A stretch of DNA of 10,229 nucleotides from Alphaproteobacteria bacterium UBA2784 (GTDB lineage Bacteria > Pseudomonadota > Alphaproteobacteria > Micropepsales > Micropepsaceae), in assembly GCA_002352285.1 (NCBI GenBank), contig DEIC01000084.1, positions 3,176 through 13,404 on the forward strand, written 5' to 3'. Shown here one piece after another: positions 1 to 6,949 of this stretch. Made by a program: the position numbers and the translations under genes. Below the pieces are notes generated by a model. That model did not search any database. It worked only from the letters and a program-made list of their open reading frames with translations, and was not told the DNA's origin. The number at the start of each line of letters is the position of its first letter. The first letter of the stretch is position 1.

Positions 1-437
1 AGCAGGGCGGCGATCACGCCCATGTCGGTGCGCCCGGCAATGGCGGCATGCAGCGGATGGTTGCGCGTGCTGTTCTGCGAGACAGCGTCATGCCGCGCGC
101 CCGCCTGCAACAGCGCGGAAACAGCTTCGGCACGGCCCAGAAATGCAGCGAGATGCAATGGCGTCCAGCCATCGGCACTCAAGCCCTGAATGTCTTCGCC
201 GCGCGACAGCGCCGCGCCAATGGCGGAAACGTCGCCCAGAGCGGCTGATTCCACCAGATCCGGTTGATAACCATGGCTAACCAATTCCCGGGCGACCCGC
301 GCCATGCCGCGATAGAGCGCCGCCAGCACGGGTGTCTCGCCAAATGCCGCGCGCGTGACTTTCCCAGCGCGGGAGAGGGCAGCCAACGCCGCCGCTTCAT
401 CATTGGCCTTGATCGCGGCGAGAATTGCGTCAACCAT
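1..437 (-). CDS. Ankyrin-repeat protein, partial (C-terminus outside window)
   Basis: The frame reads from an ATG at 437 to the window edge without a stop, giving 145 complete codons. Residues 89-114 form a near-consensus ankyrin repeat (DGWTPLHLAA, then an ALLQAGA second helix). Another begins near residue 122 (NHPLHAAIAGR), and residues 30-80 look like degenerate repeats. Ankyrin repeats are protein-binding scaffolds, so the partner and role cannot be told from sequence. No signal peptide or membrane segment is visible, so the product is probably cytosolic. A G-rich stretch six bases before the ATG may serve as ribosome binding site. The gene is divergent from a MarR regulator across a 34-base gap carrying a palindrome, so it is probably repressed by that regulator (inference). 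The ankyrin call is firm; the function is unknown. Confidence 0.88.
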   Translation of the reverse strand, partial: MVDAILAAIKANDEAAALAALSRAGKVTRAAFGETPVLAALYRGMARVARELVSHGYQPDLVESAALGDVSAIGAALSRGEDIQGLSADGWTPLHLAAFLGRAEAVSALLQAGARHDAVSQNSTRNHPLHAAIAGRTDMGVIAAL

Positions 438-451
438 GGAGAACCCCCAAT

Positions 452-470
452 TAGTTAGCAATACTTACTA
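452..470. promoter_or_regulatory. Candidate MarR operator (19-bp imperfect palindrome)
   Basis: TAGTTAGCAATACTTACTA is symmetric around position 461, with 7 of 9 base pairs matching (TAGT.AG.A / T.CT.ACTA). It is markedly AT-rich against its GC-rich surroundings. It lies in the 34-base gap between the divergent ankyrin and marR start codons and ends two bases before the marR ATG. MarR-family dimers typically bind such 16-20 bp palindromes between their own gene and a divergent target and repress both. Occupancy would block the promoters of both genes. Binding by this MarR is inferred. Confidence 0.65.
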
Positions 471-491
471 TATGGCGCGAAATCCCGTCAA
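462..491 (-). promoter_or_regulatory. Possible promoter of the ankyrin gene
   Basis: On the minus strand a -35-like TTGACG (491-486) is followed after 18 bases by TAAGTA (467-462), a weak -10. Transcription would start near 455, about 18 bases before the ankyrin ATG. The -35 resembles the alphaproteobacterial TTGAC consensus; the -10 matches poorly. A better -10 hexamer, TATAGT (473-468), is present but only 12 bases from this -35. Either -10 would be covered by the palindrome at 452-470. Confidence 0.35.
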
Positions 492-930
492 GCCCCCCTC
501 TGGCACAGCCGACAGCGCAGCCCTTGAGCTGCACGCAGCTGCCCTGCATCTGCTCCGCCGCCTGCGGGTGGAGGACCGCGCGTCGGGCGTGCCGCCCGCC
601 CAGCTTTCGGCGCTGTCCGTCATCGTCTTTGGCGGGCCGGTGCGCGCCAGCCGCCTTGCCGCGATCGAGGAGATGGCGCTTCCCTCCATGTCGCGCCTGA
701 TCGACGCGCTGGAAAAGGCAGGTCACGTGCGCCGCCGCCCCGATCCGGCAGATGGAAGGGCAGAGTTGATTGAAGCAACAGCCCAGGGAACACGCGTCAT
801 GCACAAGGCCCGCGACACGCGCGTGCGCCTGCTTGCCGCCTTTCTGGGCGGATGCAGTGATGCCGAGCGCGAAGCTGCCCTTGCGACAGCATCGCTGATC
901 CGCCGGTTTCTTGCCTCCACCAAAGTCTGA
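472..930 (+). CDS. MarR-family transcriptional regulator
   Basis: A 152-residue protein of normal MarR length. Residues 40-105 make a winged helix-turn-helix: LSALSVIVFGG, then a recognition helix around 70-86 (ALPSMSRLIDALEKAGHV), then the wing with the family-typical D..DGR element (DPADGRA, 91-97). Flanking helices (15-35 and 115-150) should form the dimer interface. Such proteins are usually repressors released by a small phenolic or lipophilic ligand; the ligand is not predictable here. The start is uncertain. ATG 472 has no Shine-Dalgarno, which would suit a leaderless transcript: weak TGGAGA (437-442), 17 bases, AATACT (460-465). An in-frame ATG at 436 would add 12 residues and overlap the ankyrin start codon. 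I prefer 472 because the added residues show no family similarity. Likely targets are itself and the divergent ankyrin gene. Confidence 0.88.
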   Translation: MARNPVKPPSGTADSAALELHAAALHLLRRLRVEDRASGVPPAQLSALSVIVFGGPVRASRLAAIEEMALPSMSRLIDALEKAGHVRRRPDPADGRAELIEATAQGTRVMHKARDTRVRLLAAFLGGCSDAEREAALATASLIRRFLASTKV

Positions 931-944
931 CGCGGCGCATCGCT

Positions 945-972
945 TTGACGCAGGCCTTTGAATGGCTATGGT
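945..972 (+). promoter_or_regulatory. Probable promoter of the phosphotransferase gene
   Basis: TTGACG (945-950) and TATGGT (967-972) are separated by 16 bases, in the 75-base gap after marR. Transcription would begin near 979, leaving a leader of about 27 bases that contains AGGGA (990-994). An upstream in-frame TTG at 958 falls inside this promoter, which argues against that codon as start and for ATG 1006. Confidence 0.5.
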
Positions 973-1005
973 TTGCTGGCAGGCTACTCAGGGAACGCTT
1001 TACCG

Positions 1006-2103
1006 ATGACACAGGCCCCTTCGCGTCAGGAGCAATTCAGCGGCACCAAGGAGGTGACGGAAAGGCTCCGCTTTGACGAGAAAAGGCTGGAGACCTGGCT
1101 GACAGAGCATGTGAAGGGCTTTGAAGGTCCCCTGACCGTGCGCCAGTTCAAGGGCGGCCAGTCAAACCCGACCTATCAGCTGGTCACGCCCAGGCGCAAA
1201 TATGTGCTGCGCCGCAAGCCACCCGGCACCCTGTTGCCGTCGGCCCATGCCGTTGACCGCGAATACCGCGTCATCGCAGCCCTCCACACAACGGGCTATC
1301 CCGTGCCAGAGCCCGTCATTCTGTGTACGGATGAAAGCGTCACCGGCACCATGTTCTATGTGATGAGCATGGTCGAAGGCCGCGTGCTGTGGGAGCCGGC
1401 TCTTCCCGCTCTGGACAAGAAGGAGCGCGCCGCCATCTATGACGCGATGAACGAGACGCTCGCGCGTCTTCATCAGATTGATTACGAGGCCATCGGCCTT
1501 GGCGACTATGGCAAGCCGGGCAATTATTTCTCGCGCCAGATTTCGCGCTGGGGCAAGCAATATGTGGCGTCTGAAACGCGCAAGATTGCGTCGATGGATA
1601 AATTGCTCGCCTGGCTGCCCAACAACATTCCGCCCGGCGAACGCAATGCGATTGTTCATGGTGATTACCGCCTCGACAACATGATCCTGCACCCGACCGA
1701 AGCGCGCGTGATCGCCGTGCTCGATTGGGAGATTTCAACGATCGGCGATCCCCTGGGCGATTTCACCTATCACCTGATGCAATGGCGCATGCCGCCGGGC
1801 GGCACCGGCGGCGGCACGGGCAGTCTTGCCGGGCTTGATCTGCCCTCGCTCGGCATCCCGACCGAAGCCGAATACATCGCAAAATATTGCGCGCGCACGG
1901 GACGCTCCGGCATTCCGTCAGAGCACATGGATTTCTACATGGCCTATAATTTCTTCCGCATCGCGGCCATTCTGCAGGGCATTGCGGGGCGCGTGCGCGA
2001 TGGCACGGCATCCAACGCCCATGCCCAGCAAATGGCGGAATCGGTGGAGCCTCTGGGCAATCTGGCGTGGTCGTTTGCCGTGCGCGCGGGCGCCCAGCCT
2101 TAA
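1006..2103 (+). CDS. APH-fold phosphotransferase, ACAD10/11-LvaA type
   Basis: A 365-residue protein with an aminoglycoside-phosphotransferase/choline-kinase fold. Visible are the nucleotide-binding segment GGQSNPTY (50-57), the lysine strand YVLRRKPPG (66-74), a conserved REYRV (86-90), the catalytic loop HGDYRLDN (218-225, D220 the likely base) and the metal-binding DWE (240-242). This subfamily matches the N-terminal kinase domain of ACAD10/11 and stand-alone bacterial homologues such as Pseudomonas LvaA. LvaA phosphorylates 4-hydroxyacyl-CoA so that the hydroxyl can be removed. An antibiotic-resistance role is therefore unlikely. Here it probably phosphorylates a hydroxylated acyl-CoA or related metabolite, but the substrate is inferred and no acyl-CoA dehydrogenase lies in the window. 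A glycine-rich loop (265-273) follows the active site. ATG 1006 is chosen because AGGGA precedes it and a promoter-like sequence lies upstream. Confidence 0.88.
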   Translation: MTQAPSRQEQFSGTKEVTERLRFDEKRLETWLTEHVKGFEGPLTVRQFKGGQSNPTYQLVTPRRKYVLRRKPPGTLLPSAHAVDREYRVIAALHTTGYPVPEPVILCTDESVTGTMFYVMSMVEGRVLWEPALPALDKKERAAIYDAMNETLARLHQIDYEAIGLGDYGKPGNYFSRQISRWGKQYVASETRKIASMDKLLAWLPNNIPPGERNAIVHGDYRLDNMILHPTEARVIAVLDWEISTIGDPLGDFTYHLMQWRMPPGGTGGGTGSLAGLDLPSLGIPTEAEYIAKYCARTGRSGIPSEHMDFYMAYNFFRIAAILQGIAGRVRDGTASNAHAQQMAESVEPLGNLAWSFAVRAGAQP

Positions 2104-2165
2104 GAACTGGTTACCGCGACTGTTCAAAGGGACAATCAGGCTTTAACGATCATGCGGCTATTCTT

Positions 2166-2184
2166 CCCGGCAGTCGCAGCCGGG
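2166..2184 (+). promoter_or_regulatory. GC hairpin just before the histidine kinase start
   Basis: CCCGGC (2166-2171) pairs perfectly with GCCGGG (2179-2184) around a 7-base loop, ending five bases before the kinase ATG at 2190. There is no T-run after it, so it is not a canonical intrinsic terminator. It buries the G-rich stretch at 2182-2185, the only Shine-Dalgarno-like sequence there, and could dampen translation. The rest of the 86-base gap (2104-2189) holds no convincing promoter. In GC-rich DNA a 6-bp stem can arise by chance. Confidence 0.35.
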
Positions 2185-2189
2185 GCCCC

Positions 2190-3749
2190 ATGATCCTTTC
2201 ACCTGACACGTCGAAACTGAGCGCAGATGAGCTCTATGGCCATCTCGCTTTCGTTGAGCGCGCCGCGCGCATCGGCTCGTGGCGCTGGGTGCTGGGCCAG
2301 GAGAGGCCCGTCATTTCAGCCGGCATGGCGGCCATGCTGGGCATATCGGACGCCAGCGAATTGCGCCCGGGCTGGGTCCTCGACCGCCTGCAGCAGGAAG
2401 ACAGCGTGCGCGTCGCCGAGGCGGTTCGCAAGGCGCTGGAGCGGCCCAACCCGTTTCACTTCCGCGTCAAGGTGCGTGTTCCCGAACTGGGTGTGCGCAT
2501 CTTCGACACCACCGGTGATGTCTCCGTCGATGCATCAGGAAAGCCTGTCGCCCTTTACGGCGTCTGCCGCGATGTGACCGCCATGGTGGAGGCTGAGGCC
2601 GCCATCTCGACCAGCGAGGCGAACTACCGCCTGCTTGCGGAAGAGTCGAACGACATCATCGCCCGTCACGGCCCCGACTTCCGCACGACCTATATCTCGC
2701 CCGCCATGAAACGCGTGCTCGGCTATGCGCCGTGGGAGCGTTTGGGCACGCTCACCACCGAAGACATTCATCCCGACGACCTTCCCGCACTTGTCGGCAT
2801 GTTCCGCAAGAGTTTCGATGATGACGGCTGCTGGACGGCCACCATCCGTCACCGCCACAAGCGCGGCCACTATGTCTGGCTGGAAGTCACCGCCCGCGCC
2901 CTGCGCGATCAGGAAACCGGCCGCCTGCGCGAAATCGTATCGGTGACGCGTGACGTAACCGCACGCAAGGAAGCCGAGCGTGCGCTTGAAGAGGCGCTTG
3001 CCAACGCCGAAACCGCCAGCCGTACCAAGTCGCGGTTTCTGGCCAATATGAGCCACGAGCTGCGCACACCGCTCAACGCCATCATCGGATTCTCGGAAAT
3101 CCTTAAGGATGAGATGTTCGGTCCGCTCGGCGCCCCCCGCTACAAGGAATATGCCGAGCTCATCAATGAGTCTGGCGCGCTCCTGCTGGACCTCATCAAT
3201 GACATTCTCGACATGGCCAAGGTCGAGGCGGGCAAATACGAACTTCACCTCGAAGACCTCGACGCCGCCGAGATTGTTGAGGGCAGCCTGCGCCTTTTGC
3301 GCCGCCGCGCCGAAGACGCAAATGTTACCCTGGTGCGCGACTATCCGGCGGGCGCAGTGCCGCTGCATGCCGATCGCCGCGCCCTGAAGCAGATCACGCT
3401 CAACCTTGTCGCCAACGCCGTCAAATTCACGCCCGGCGGCGAAGTGCGCATCTCGCTTGTCCAGGATGGCGAAGATGCCGTGCTGCGTGTCGCAGACACC
3501 GGCATCGGCATTTCACGCAATGACCTTGAACGCATTGGCCAGCCCTTTGAACAGGCACGCAGCGACGCGCAGGTTGCCCAGGCTGGCACGGGTTTGGGTC
3601 TGGCGCTGGTGCGTTCGCTTGCTGAAATGCATGGCGGGTCGCTTGCCATCGACAGCGAAGAGGGCCAGGGCACGACCGTTACGGTACGCATTCCCCGCAA
3701 TGCCACCAGCCATGCGCTGCCGGGCGAAGCGTCTGTCAACGCCGCCTAA
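2190..3749 (+). CDS. Two-PAS sensor histidine kinase (PleC/DivJ-like core)
   Basis: A 519-residue kinase with no membrane segment, so probably cytosolic. In order it has a first PAS domain (about 20-132), a second PAS with its PAC end (about 142-260), a short helical linker (258-280), a HisKA dimerisation domain with H-box FLANMSHELRTPLN (phosphoacceptor H289), and a HATPase_c domain. The latter carries the N-box LVANAVKF (N409), G1 DTGIGI (D436) and G2 GTGLGLAL (466-473), followed by HGGSLAIDSEEGQGT. All residues needed for autophosphorylation are present. The segment after the H-box (FGPLG..RYKEYAELI, then LINDILDMAKVEAGK) resembles PleC/DivJ-type alphaproteobacterial kinases. There is no receiver domain and no response regulator beside it, so it is an orphan; signal and partner are unknown. 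ATG 2190 is chosen because the preceding in-frame residues are not PAS-like and overlap the upstream gene. Confidence 0.92.
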   Translation: MILSPDTSKLSADELYGHLAFVERAARIGSWRWVLGQERPVISAGMAAMLGISDASELRPGWVLDRLQQEDSVRVAEAVRKALERPNPFHFRVKVRVPELGVRIFDTTGDVSVDASGKPVALYGVCRDVTAMVEAEAAISTSEANYRLLAEESNDIIARHGPDFRTTYISPAMKRVLGYAPWERLGTLTTEDIHPDDLPALVGMFRKSFDDDGCWTATIRHRHKRGHYVWLEVTARALRDQETGRLREIVSVTRDVTARKEAERALEEALANAETASRTKSRFLANMSHELRTPLNAIIGFSEILKDEMFGPLGAPRYKEYAELINESGALLLDLINDILDMAKVEAGKYELHLEDLDAAEIVEGSLRLLRRRAEDANVTLVRDYPAGAVPLHADRRALKQITLNLVANAVKFTPGGEVRISLVQDGEDAVLRVADTGIGISRNDLERIGQPFEQARSDAQVAQAGTGLGLALVRSLAEMHGGSLAIDSEEGQGTTVTVRIPRNATSHALPGEASVNAA

Positions 3750-4681
3750 ACCGTGCCCTTGGGCCAGCGCCGGTGCAGCCACAGCCATTCATGGGGCCGC
3801 TGGCGGATGATCTCCTCCAGAAACCGGTTCATGCGCGCAAGATTTTCCATCATGTCGGCATGACGGTCGCCGGTGGCGGCTTTCTCCAGCGGCGCATGCA
3901 GCGTCACGCGGAAATGTGATTGCGGCAGGCGCTCAATTGAAACGGGAATGAGCGCCGCCTTGTAGCGTGCCGCCAGCAGCGCCGCGCCCGCAGGCGTCAG
4001 CGCCGGGCGGCCAAAGAAATCAACTGCCACGCCCTCGCGCATTTTCTGGTCGGTCAGCATCATCACCGATTGCCGCGCCTTGAGGTGCTGGATGATGCGC
4101 CGCGAATTGTCGCCGCCCTTGGGAATGAACTTGGCGGGCGAGGCAAGTCTGCGCATGCGATAGATGAACCAGTCCACAAAGGGATTGTTCACCTTGCGAT
4201 AGATGATGCCGCCCTTGATGCCTGAATTGGTGACCGCAACAGACATCACCTCCCAATTGGCGAGGTGGGCGGAGAAAAAGATTGCGCCATCAGATGCTGC
4301 TGCCTGCGCCTGCTCGGCACCCACAACCTCCACACGCTGTGGCACCGCATCGGGCCGGAAGCGATGAAGATGCGGATACTCGCCCATGGTGTGGCCCAGA
4401 TTGTCCCATAGGCGCCGGATCACTTCATCGGCTTCAGCTTTTGGAATCTGGGGAATGGCCATCGAAAGCCGCGCGACGCCATCACGATGCACAGGCAACA
4501 GCGGCCCCAGCTTGCGCGCGATGAAGCCGCCAAGGCGCGGACCACGTTCCGGCCCCAGCAGAAAAGATAGCGCCATCATCAGATAGAAGAAGAGCGCCTC
4601 AACCACATAAAGAAGCCAGCGGAACGGGGTGAAGAGCACCCGTTTCACGCGCCGCCATCTGCGCCTTTGTTCCTTGGTCAT
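3746..4681 (-). CDS. LpxL/HtrB-family lipid A late acyltransferase
   Basis: A 311-residue protein of normal family length. It has a basic N-terminus, one hydrophobic anchor (about 21-43) and the catalytic HX4E motif as HLANWE (H139, E144). Further family blocks are the IYRKVNNPFVDWFIYRMR region, a DQK segment with DFFGRPA, and a C-terminal PHEWLWLHRRWP. LpxL-type enzymes move an acyl chain from acyl-ACP to the hydroxyl of a primary chain on Kdo-lipid IVA, at the cytoplasmic face of the inner membrane. Which chain and position this enzyme uses cannot be read. It is the last gene of the lipid A unit. Its ATG overlaps the lpxK stop (ATGA, 4678-4681) and AGGA lies seven bases upstream (4692-4689), so translation is probably coupled to lpxK. 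Its TAG overlaps the TAA of the convergent histidine kinase. Confidence 0.92.
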   Translation of the reverse strand: MTKEQRRRWRRVKRVLFTPFRWLLYVVEALFFYLMMALSFLLGPERGPRLGGFIARKLGPLLPVHRDGVARLSMAIPQIPKAEADEVIRRLWDNLGHTMGEYPHLHRFRPDAVPQRVEVVGAEQAQAAASDGAIFFSAHLANWEVMSVAVTNSGIKGGIIYRKVNNPFVDWFIYRMRRLASPAKFIPKGGDNSRRIIQHLKARQSVMMLTDQKMREGVAVDFFGRPALTPAGAALLAARYKAALIPVSIERLPQSHFRVTLHAPLEKAATGDRHADMMENLARMNRFLEEIIRQRPHEWLWLHRRWPKGTV

Positions 4682-5658
4682 GGGCGCGTCCTGGCAAGGA
4701 GGGGTGAAAGGAGCCGGCCAAAGGCAGCCGGATCATCAAAGACCGCTTCCACCTTCAGCACATGCACGCCTGCACGCGGGCGCCCCAGGCGGCAATGATC
4801 CTTTTCAGTTGTCACCAGCATGGCATTCGCCTCACGCGCAGCGCGGGCGAGCATTTCCAGAGCAGCCGCAGAAATGCGCGCATGGTCATCAAAGGCGTGA
4901 CGGCCCACAATCTCCGCGCCGCAATCTTCCAGCGTGGCGAAGAACTTTTCTGGCCGCCCGATCCCGGCAAAGGCCGCCACACGTTTGCCCTTGAATTCGT
5001 GGCCGTTCACGGGGCGCAGATGTGCGCGGAACACCGGCCGCCGCGCCGCCATGACTTCGGGCGGGGCCGGGCCATCACCCATCAGGATCACGCCCTGCGC
5101 GCGATCAAGCCCGCCAACTATACCCTCGCGCAACGGTCCCGCCGGAAAGATCGTGCGATTGCCAAAGCCGCGCCCCGCATCCACCACGATCAGCGAGAGA
5201 TCCTTGGCCAGCGCCGGATTCTGGAACCCGTCATCCATGATGATGAGGGTTGCACCCTCGCGCACCGCATGTTCCGCACCCTTCACGCGGTCAACGGAGA
5301 CGACGGTGCGCGTCTGCGCCGCATGCATGCAGGCTTCATCGCCCACGTCGTCTGCTGTGTGCGAGCCTGTAACCGTCACCGGCCCTTTCAGCCTGCCGCG
5401 ATAGCCGCGCATGAGGATAAAGGGTTTGTGGCCGGCATTGCGCGCCATGGCGGCGATGGCCGCAGCAACCGGCGACTTGCCCGTGCCGCCCAGCGTGAGA
5501 TTGCCCACGCAGATGACCGGAACGCTGGTGCGATGGGCGCGTGAGAACCTGCGCTCCAGCCAGCCAGCAGCGCCATAGATCGCAGACGCAGGCATCAAGA
5601 GGCCGCGCACCCAGCCATGGGCAGGCGAGGGACCGTACCAGAACTCAGGGGCGCGCAT
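4678..5658 (-). CDS. lpxK: Tetraacyldisaccharide 4'-kinase LpxK
   Basis: A 326-residue membrane-associated P-loop kinase that phosphorylates the 4' position of the lipid A disaccharide, giving lipid IVA. Residues 14-33 form the weakly hydrophobic N-terminal anchor. VICVGNLTLGGTGKSP (48-63) contains the Walker A with K61. Other LpxK hallmarks are RGYRGR (84-89), DVGDEA (104-109), the MDDGFQN block (141-147) and GNRTIFPAGPLRE (166-178). The C-terminal VTTEKDHCRL block is also typical. Start choice: the frame is open further upstream, but that sequence is antisense-like arginine-rich filler. ATG 5658 is preceded by a strong AGGTGG six bases away and gives the family's usual length. The gene begins 14 bases inside the end of waaA, and its stop overlaps the next start. 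Identity is secure. Confidence 0.96.
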   Translation of the reverse strand: MRAPEFWYGPSPAHGWVRGLLMPASAIYGAAGWLERRFSRAHRTSVPVICVGNLTLGGTGKSPVAAAIAAMARNAGHKPFILMRGYRGRLKGPVTVTGSHTADDVGDEACMHAAQTRTVVSVDRVKGAEHAVREGATLIIMDDGFQNPALAKDLSLIVVDAGRGFGNRTIFPAGPLREGIVGGLDRAQGVILMGDGPAPPEVMAARRPVFRAHLRPVNGHEFKGKRVAAFAGIGRPEKFFATLEDCGAEIVGRHAFDDHARISAAALEMLARAAREANAMLVTTEKDHCRLGRPRAGVHVLKVEAVFDDPAAFGRLLSPLLARTRP

Positions 5659-6949
5659 GATGACCCACCTGCCGCAGGAAGGCGGCAAGGAAACTGAGCG
5701 TGCGCGACAGCGCATCAGCCTCCTTCGATGCAGCAGCACGTGCAGCCTCGCCCCTTTCATGCGCTGATGCCGCATCCGCAAATTGCGCCAGCGCATAGGC
5801 CGCAAGCGCTTCTGCGTCGGTGACGGCAGTGCCCGCACCGGCTGCGGCAAGTGCTGCGCACTCCGCCGTGAAGTTGGTCATATGCGGCCCATAGGCAACC
5901 GCGCGCGACAGGAGCGCAGGCTCCAGCGGATTTTGCCCGCCATGCGCAATCAGGCTGCCACCGACAAAAACCGCACCCGCCAGACGATAGAAGAGCCCAA
6001 GCTCGCCCATCGTATCGGCGATGTAAAAGCGCGTGTCCGCCGCAATGGCCTCGCCCTGACTGCGCAGCGCAGTCTGCCCCCTGGCGGCGTAATGCTCGCG
6101 CATGCGTGGCCCGCGGTCAGGATGGCGCGGCACGATGATGGCGAGCACATCAGGTCTCTCTGCGGCCATTGAGGCAATCGCAGCGGCGAGGATGTCATCC
6201 TCACCCTCATGCGTACTGGCCGCAACAAAGACGGGGCGGCCGCCAATCACGCCTTGCAGGCGCGACAGCTCTGCTGCATCAGCCGCCAGAGGCTCTGCGG
6301 AGGCTTTGAGATTGCCCGTCACCTTGACGCGCGCAAGACCCAGAATGTTGAGGTTGGCCGCAATCTCCTTGGTGGGCGCAAGTCCCATCACAAAGCTGCG
6401 CATCATCTCGCGCGACATGGAGATGCGCCGCTTCCAGCCGCGGAAACTTTTTTCCGAAAGCCGCGCATTGACAAGGATTGCCGGAATGCGCCGCATCCTG
6501 ATTTCAGAAAGCGTGGTTGGCCAGAACTCGGACTCTACCCAAAGCACAAGATCGGGCTTCCAGTGGCGCAGGAACCGGCGCACATAGGGCACGACGTCAA
6601 GCGGCGCAAACTGGTGAATGGCGCGCGGCGGCAATTCCTTTTCCAGCATGCGCGCCGAGGTCAGCGTGCCGGTTGTAATCAGCACATGTGCATCCGGCCG
6701 CCGCTCCAGCACGGCGCGGATAAGCGGCAGCACCGACCTGGATTCACCCACGCTGGCTGCATGGAACCAGATGATGGGGCCGGTTGGCCTGGCGAGCATG
6801 CGCCGCGCCATTTTTTCGCGGAAGCGCAAAGGGTCTTCCTTGCCCCGGCGCCGCCGCACGCGCAGCAGCACCGGCGCAACAATGCGCCCCAGCGTTTGCC
6901 CAAGGCCGCGCCAGATCGAGAGCCGATAGGTCTGCGGAACGTCCCTCAT
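5645..6949 (-). CDS. waaA: 3-deoxy-D-manno-octulosonic acid (Kdo) transferase WaaA
   Basis: A 434-residue GT30-family glycosyltransferase that transfers Kdo from CMP-Kdo to lipid IVA on the cytoplasmic face of the inner membrane. An N-terminal hydrophobic/amphipathic segment (about 11-30) with a basic cluster fits membrane attachment. IIWFHAASVGES (59-70) carries the family's catalytic glutamate, E69. LWVESEFWP (136-144) and TGNLK (211-215) are typical. In the C-terminal GT-B domain are ASTHEGE (244-250), PRHPDR (274-279) and GGSLIAHGGQNPLEP (330-344), the CMP-Kdo-binding region. Whether it adds one or two Kdo residues cannot be read. The start ATG overlaps the stop of the DUF374 gene (ATGA, 6946-6949), and its 3' end overlaps lpxK by 14 bases. 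The alanine-rich tail (about 365-420) is unremarkable for GC-rich genomes. Confidence 0.96.
   Translation of the reverse strand: MRDVPQTYRLSIWRGLGQTLGRIVAPVLLRVRRRRGKEDPLRFREKMARRMLARPTGPIIWFHAASVGESRSVLPLIRAVLERRPDAHVLITTGTLTSARMLEKELPPRAIHQFAPLDVVPYVRRFLRHWKPDLVLWVESEFWPTTLSEIRMRRIPAILVNARLSEKSFRGWKRRISMSREMMRSFVMGLAPTKEIAANLNILGLARVKVTGNLKASAEPLAADAAELSRLQGVIGGRPVFVAASTHEGEDDILAAAIASMAAERPDVLAIIVPRHPDRGPRMREHYAARGQTALRSQGEAIAADTRFYIADTMGELGLFYRLAGAVFVGGSLIAHGGQNPLEPALLSRAVAYGPHMTNFTAECAALAAAGAGTAVTDAEALAAYALAQFADAASAHERGEAARAAASKEADALSRTLSFLAAFLRQVGHHARP
5665..5670 (-). promoter_or_regulatory. Ribosome binding site deciding the lpxK start
   Basis: AGGTGG on the minus strand lies six bases before the lpxK ATG, inside the last codons of waaA. 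It is the clearest Shine-Dalgarno in the lipid A unit and favours this ATG over in-frame codons further upstream. Confidence 0.7.

Noticed and set aside
434..439. CCATGG providing start codons on both strands (ankyrin and a longer marR)
   Set aside because: Possible, but the longer marR lacks a ribosome binding site and its 12 extra residues are not MarR-like; ATG 472 places the palindrome immediately upstream instead.
1006..2103. Aminoglycoside resistance gene
   Set aside because: The fold and Brenner motif are shared, but GGQSNPTY, YVLRRKPPG and the overall subfamily pattern fit the ACAD10/11-LvaA group instead.
2166..2184. Intrinsic terminator after the phosphotransferase gene
   Set aside because: The stem is GC-rich but no T-run follows; it runs straight into GCCCC and the kinase start codon.
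2535..3368. A 277-codon open frame antisense to the histidine kinase
   Set aside because: The opposite strand encodes unmistakable PAS and HisKA motifs; the antisense product has no family features and no ribosome binding site that I can see.
4762..5544. A 260-codon open frame antisense to lpxK
   Set aside because: Explained as the shadow of lpxK, whose P-loop and DDGFQ motifs are intact; no motif is visible in the antisense product.
5658..5850. A 64-residue N-terminal extension of LpxK
   Set aside because: It is arginine-rich, overlaps waaA coding sequence and lacks family similarity, while the ATG at 5658 has a strong ribosome binding site and gives normal length.
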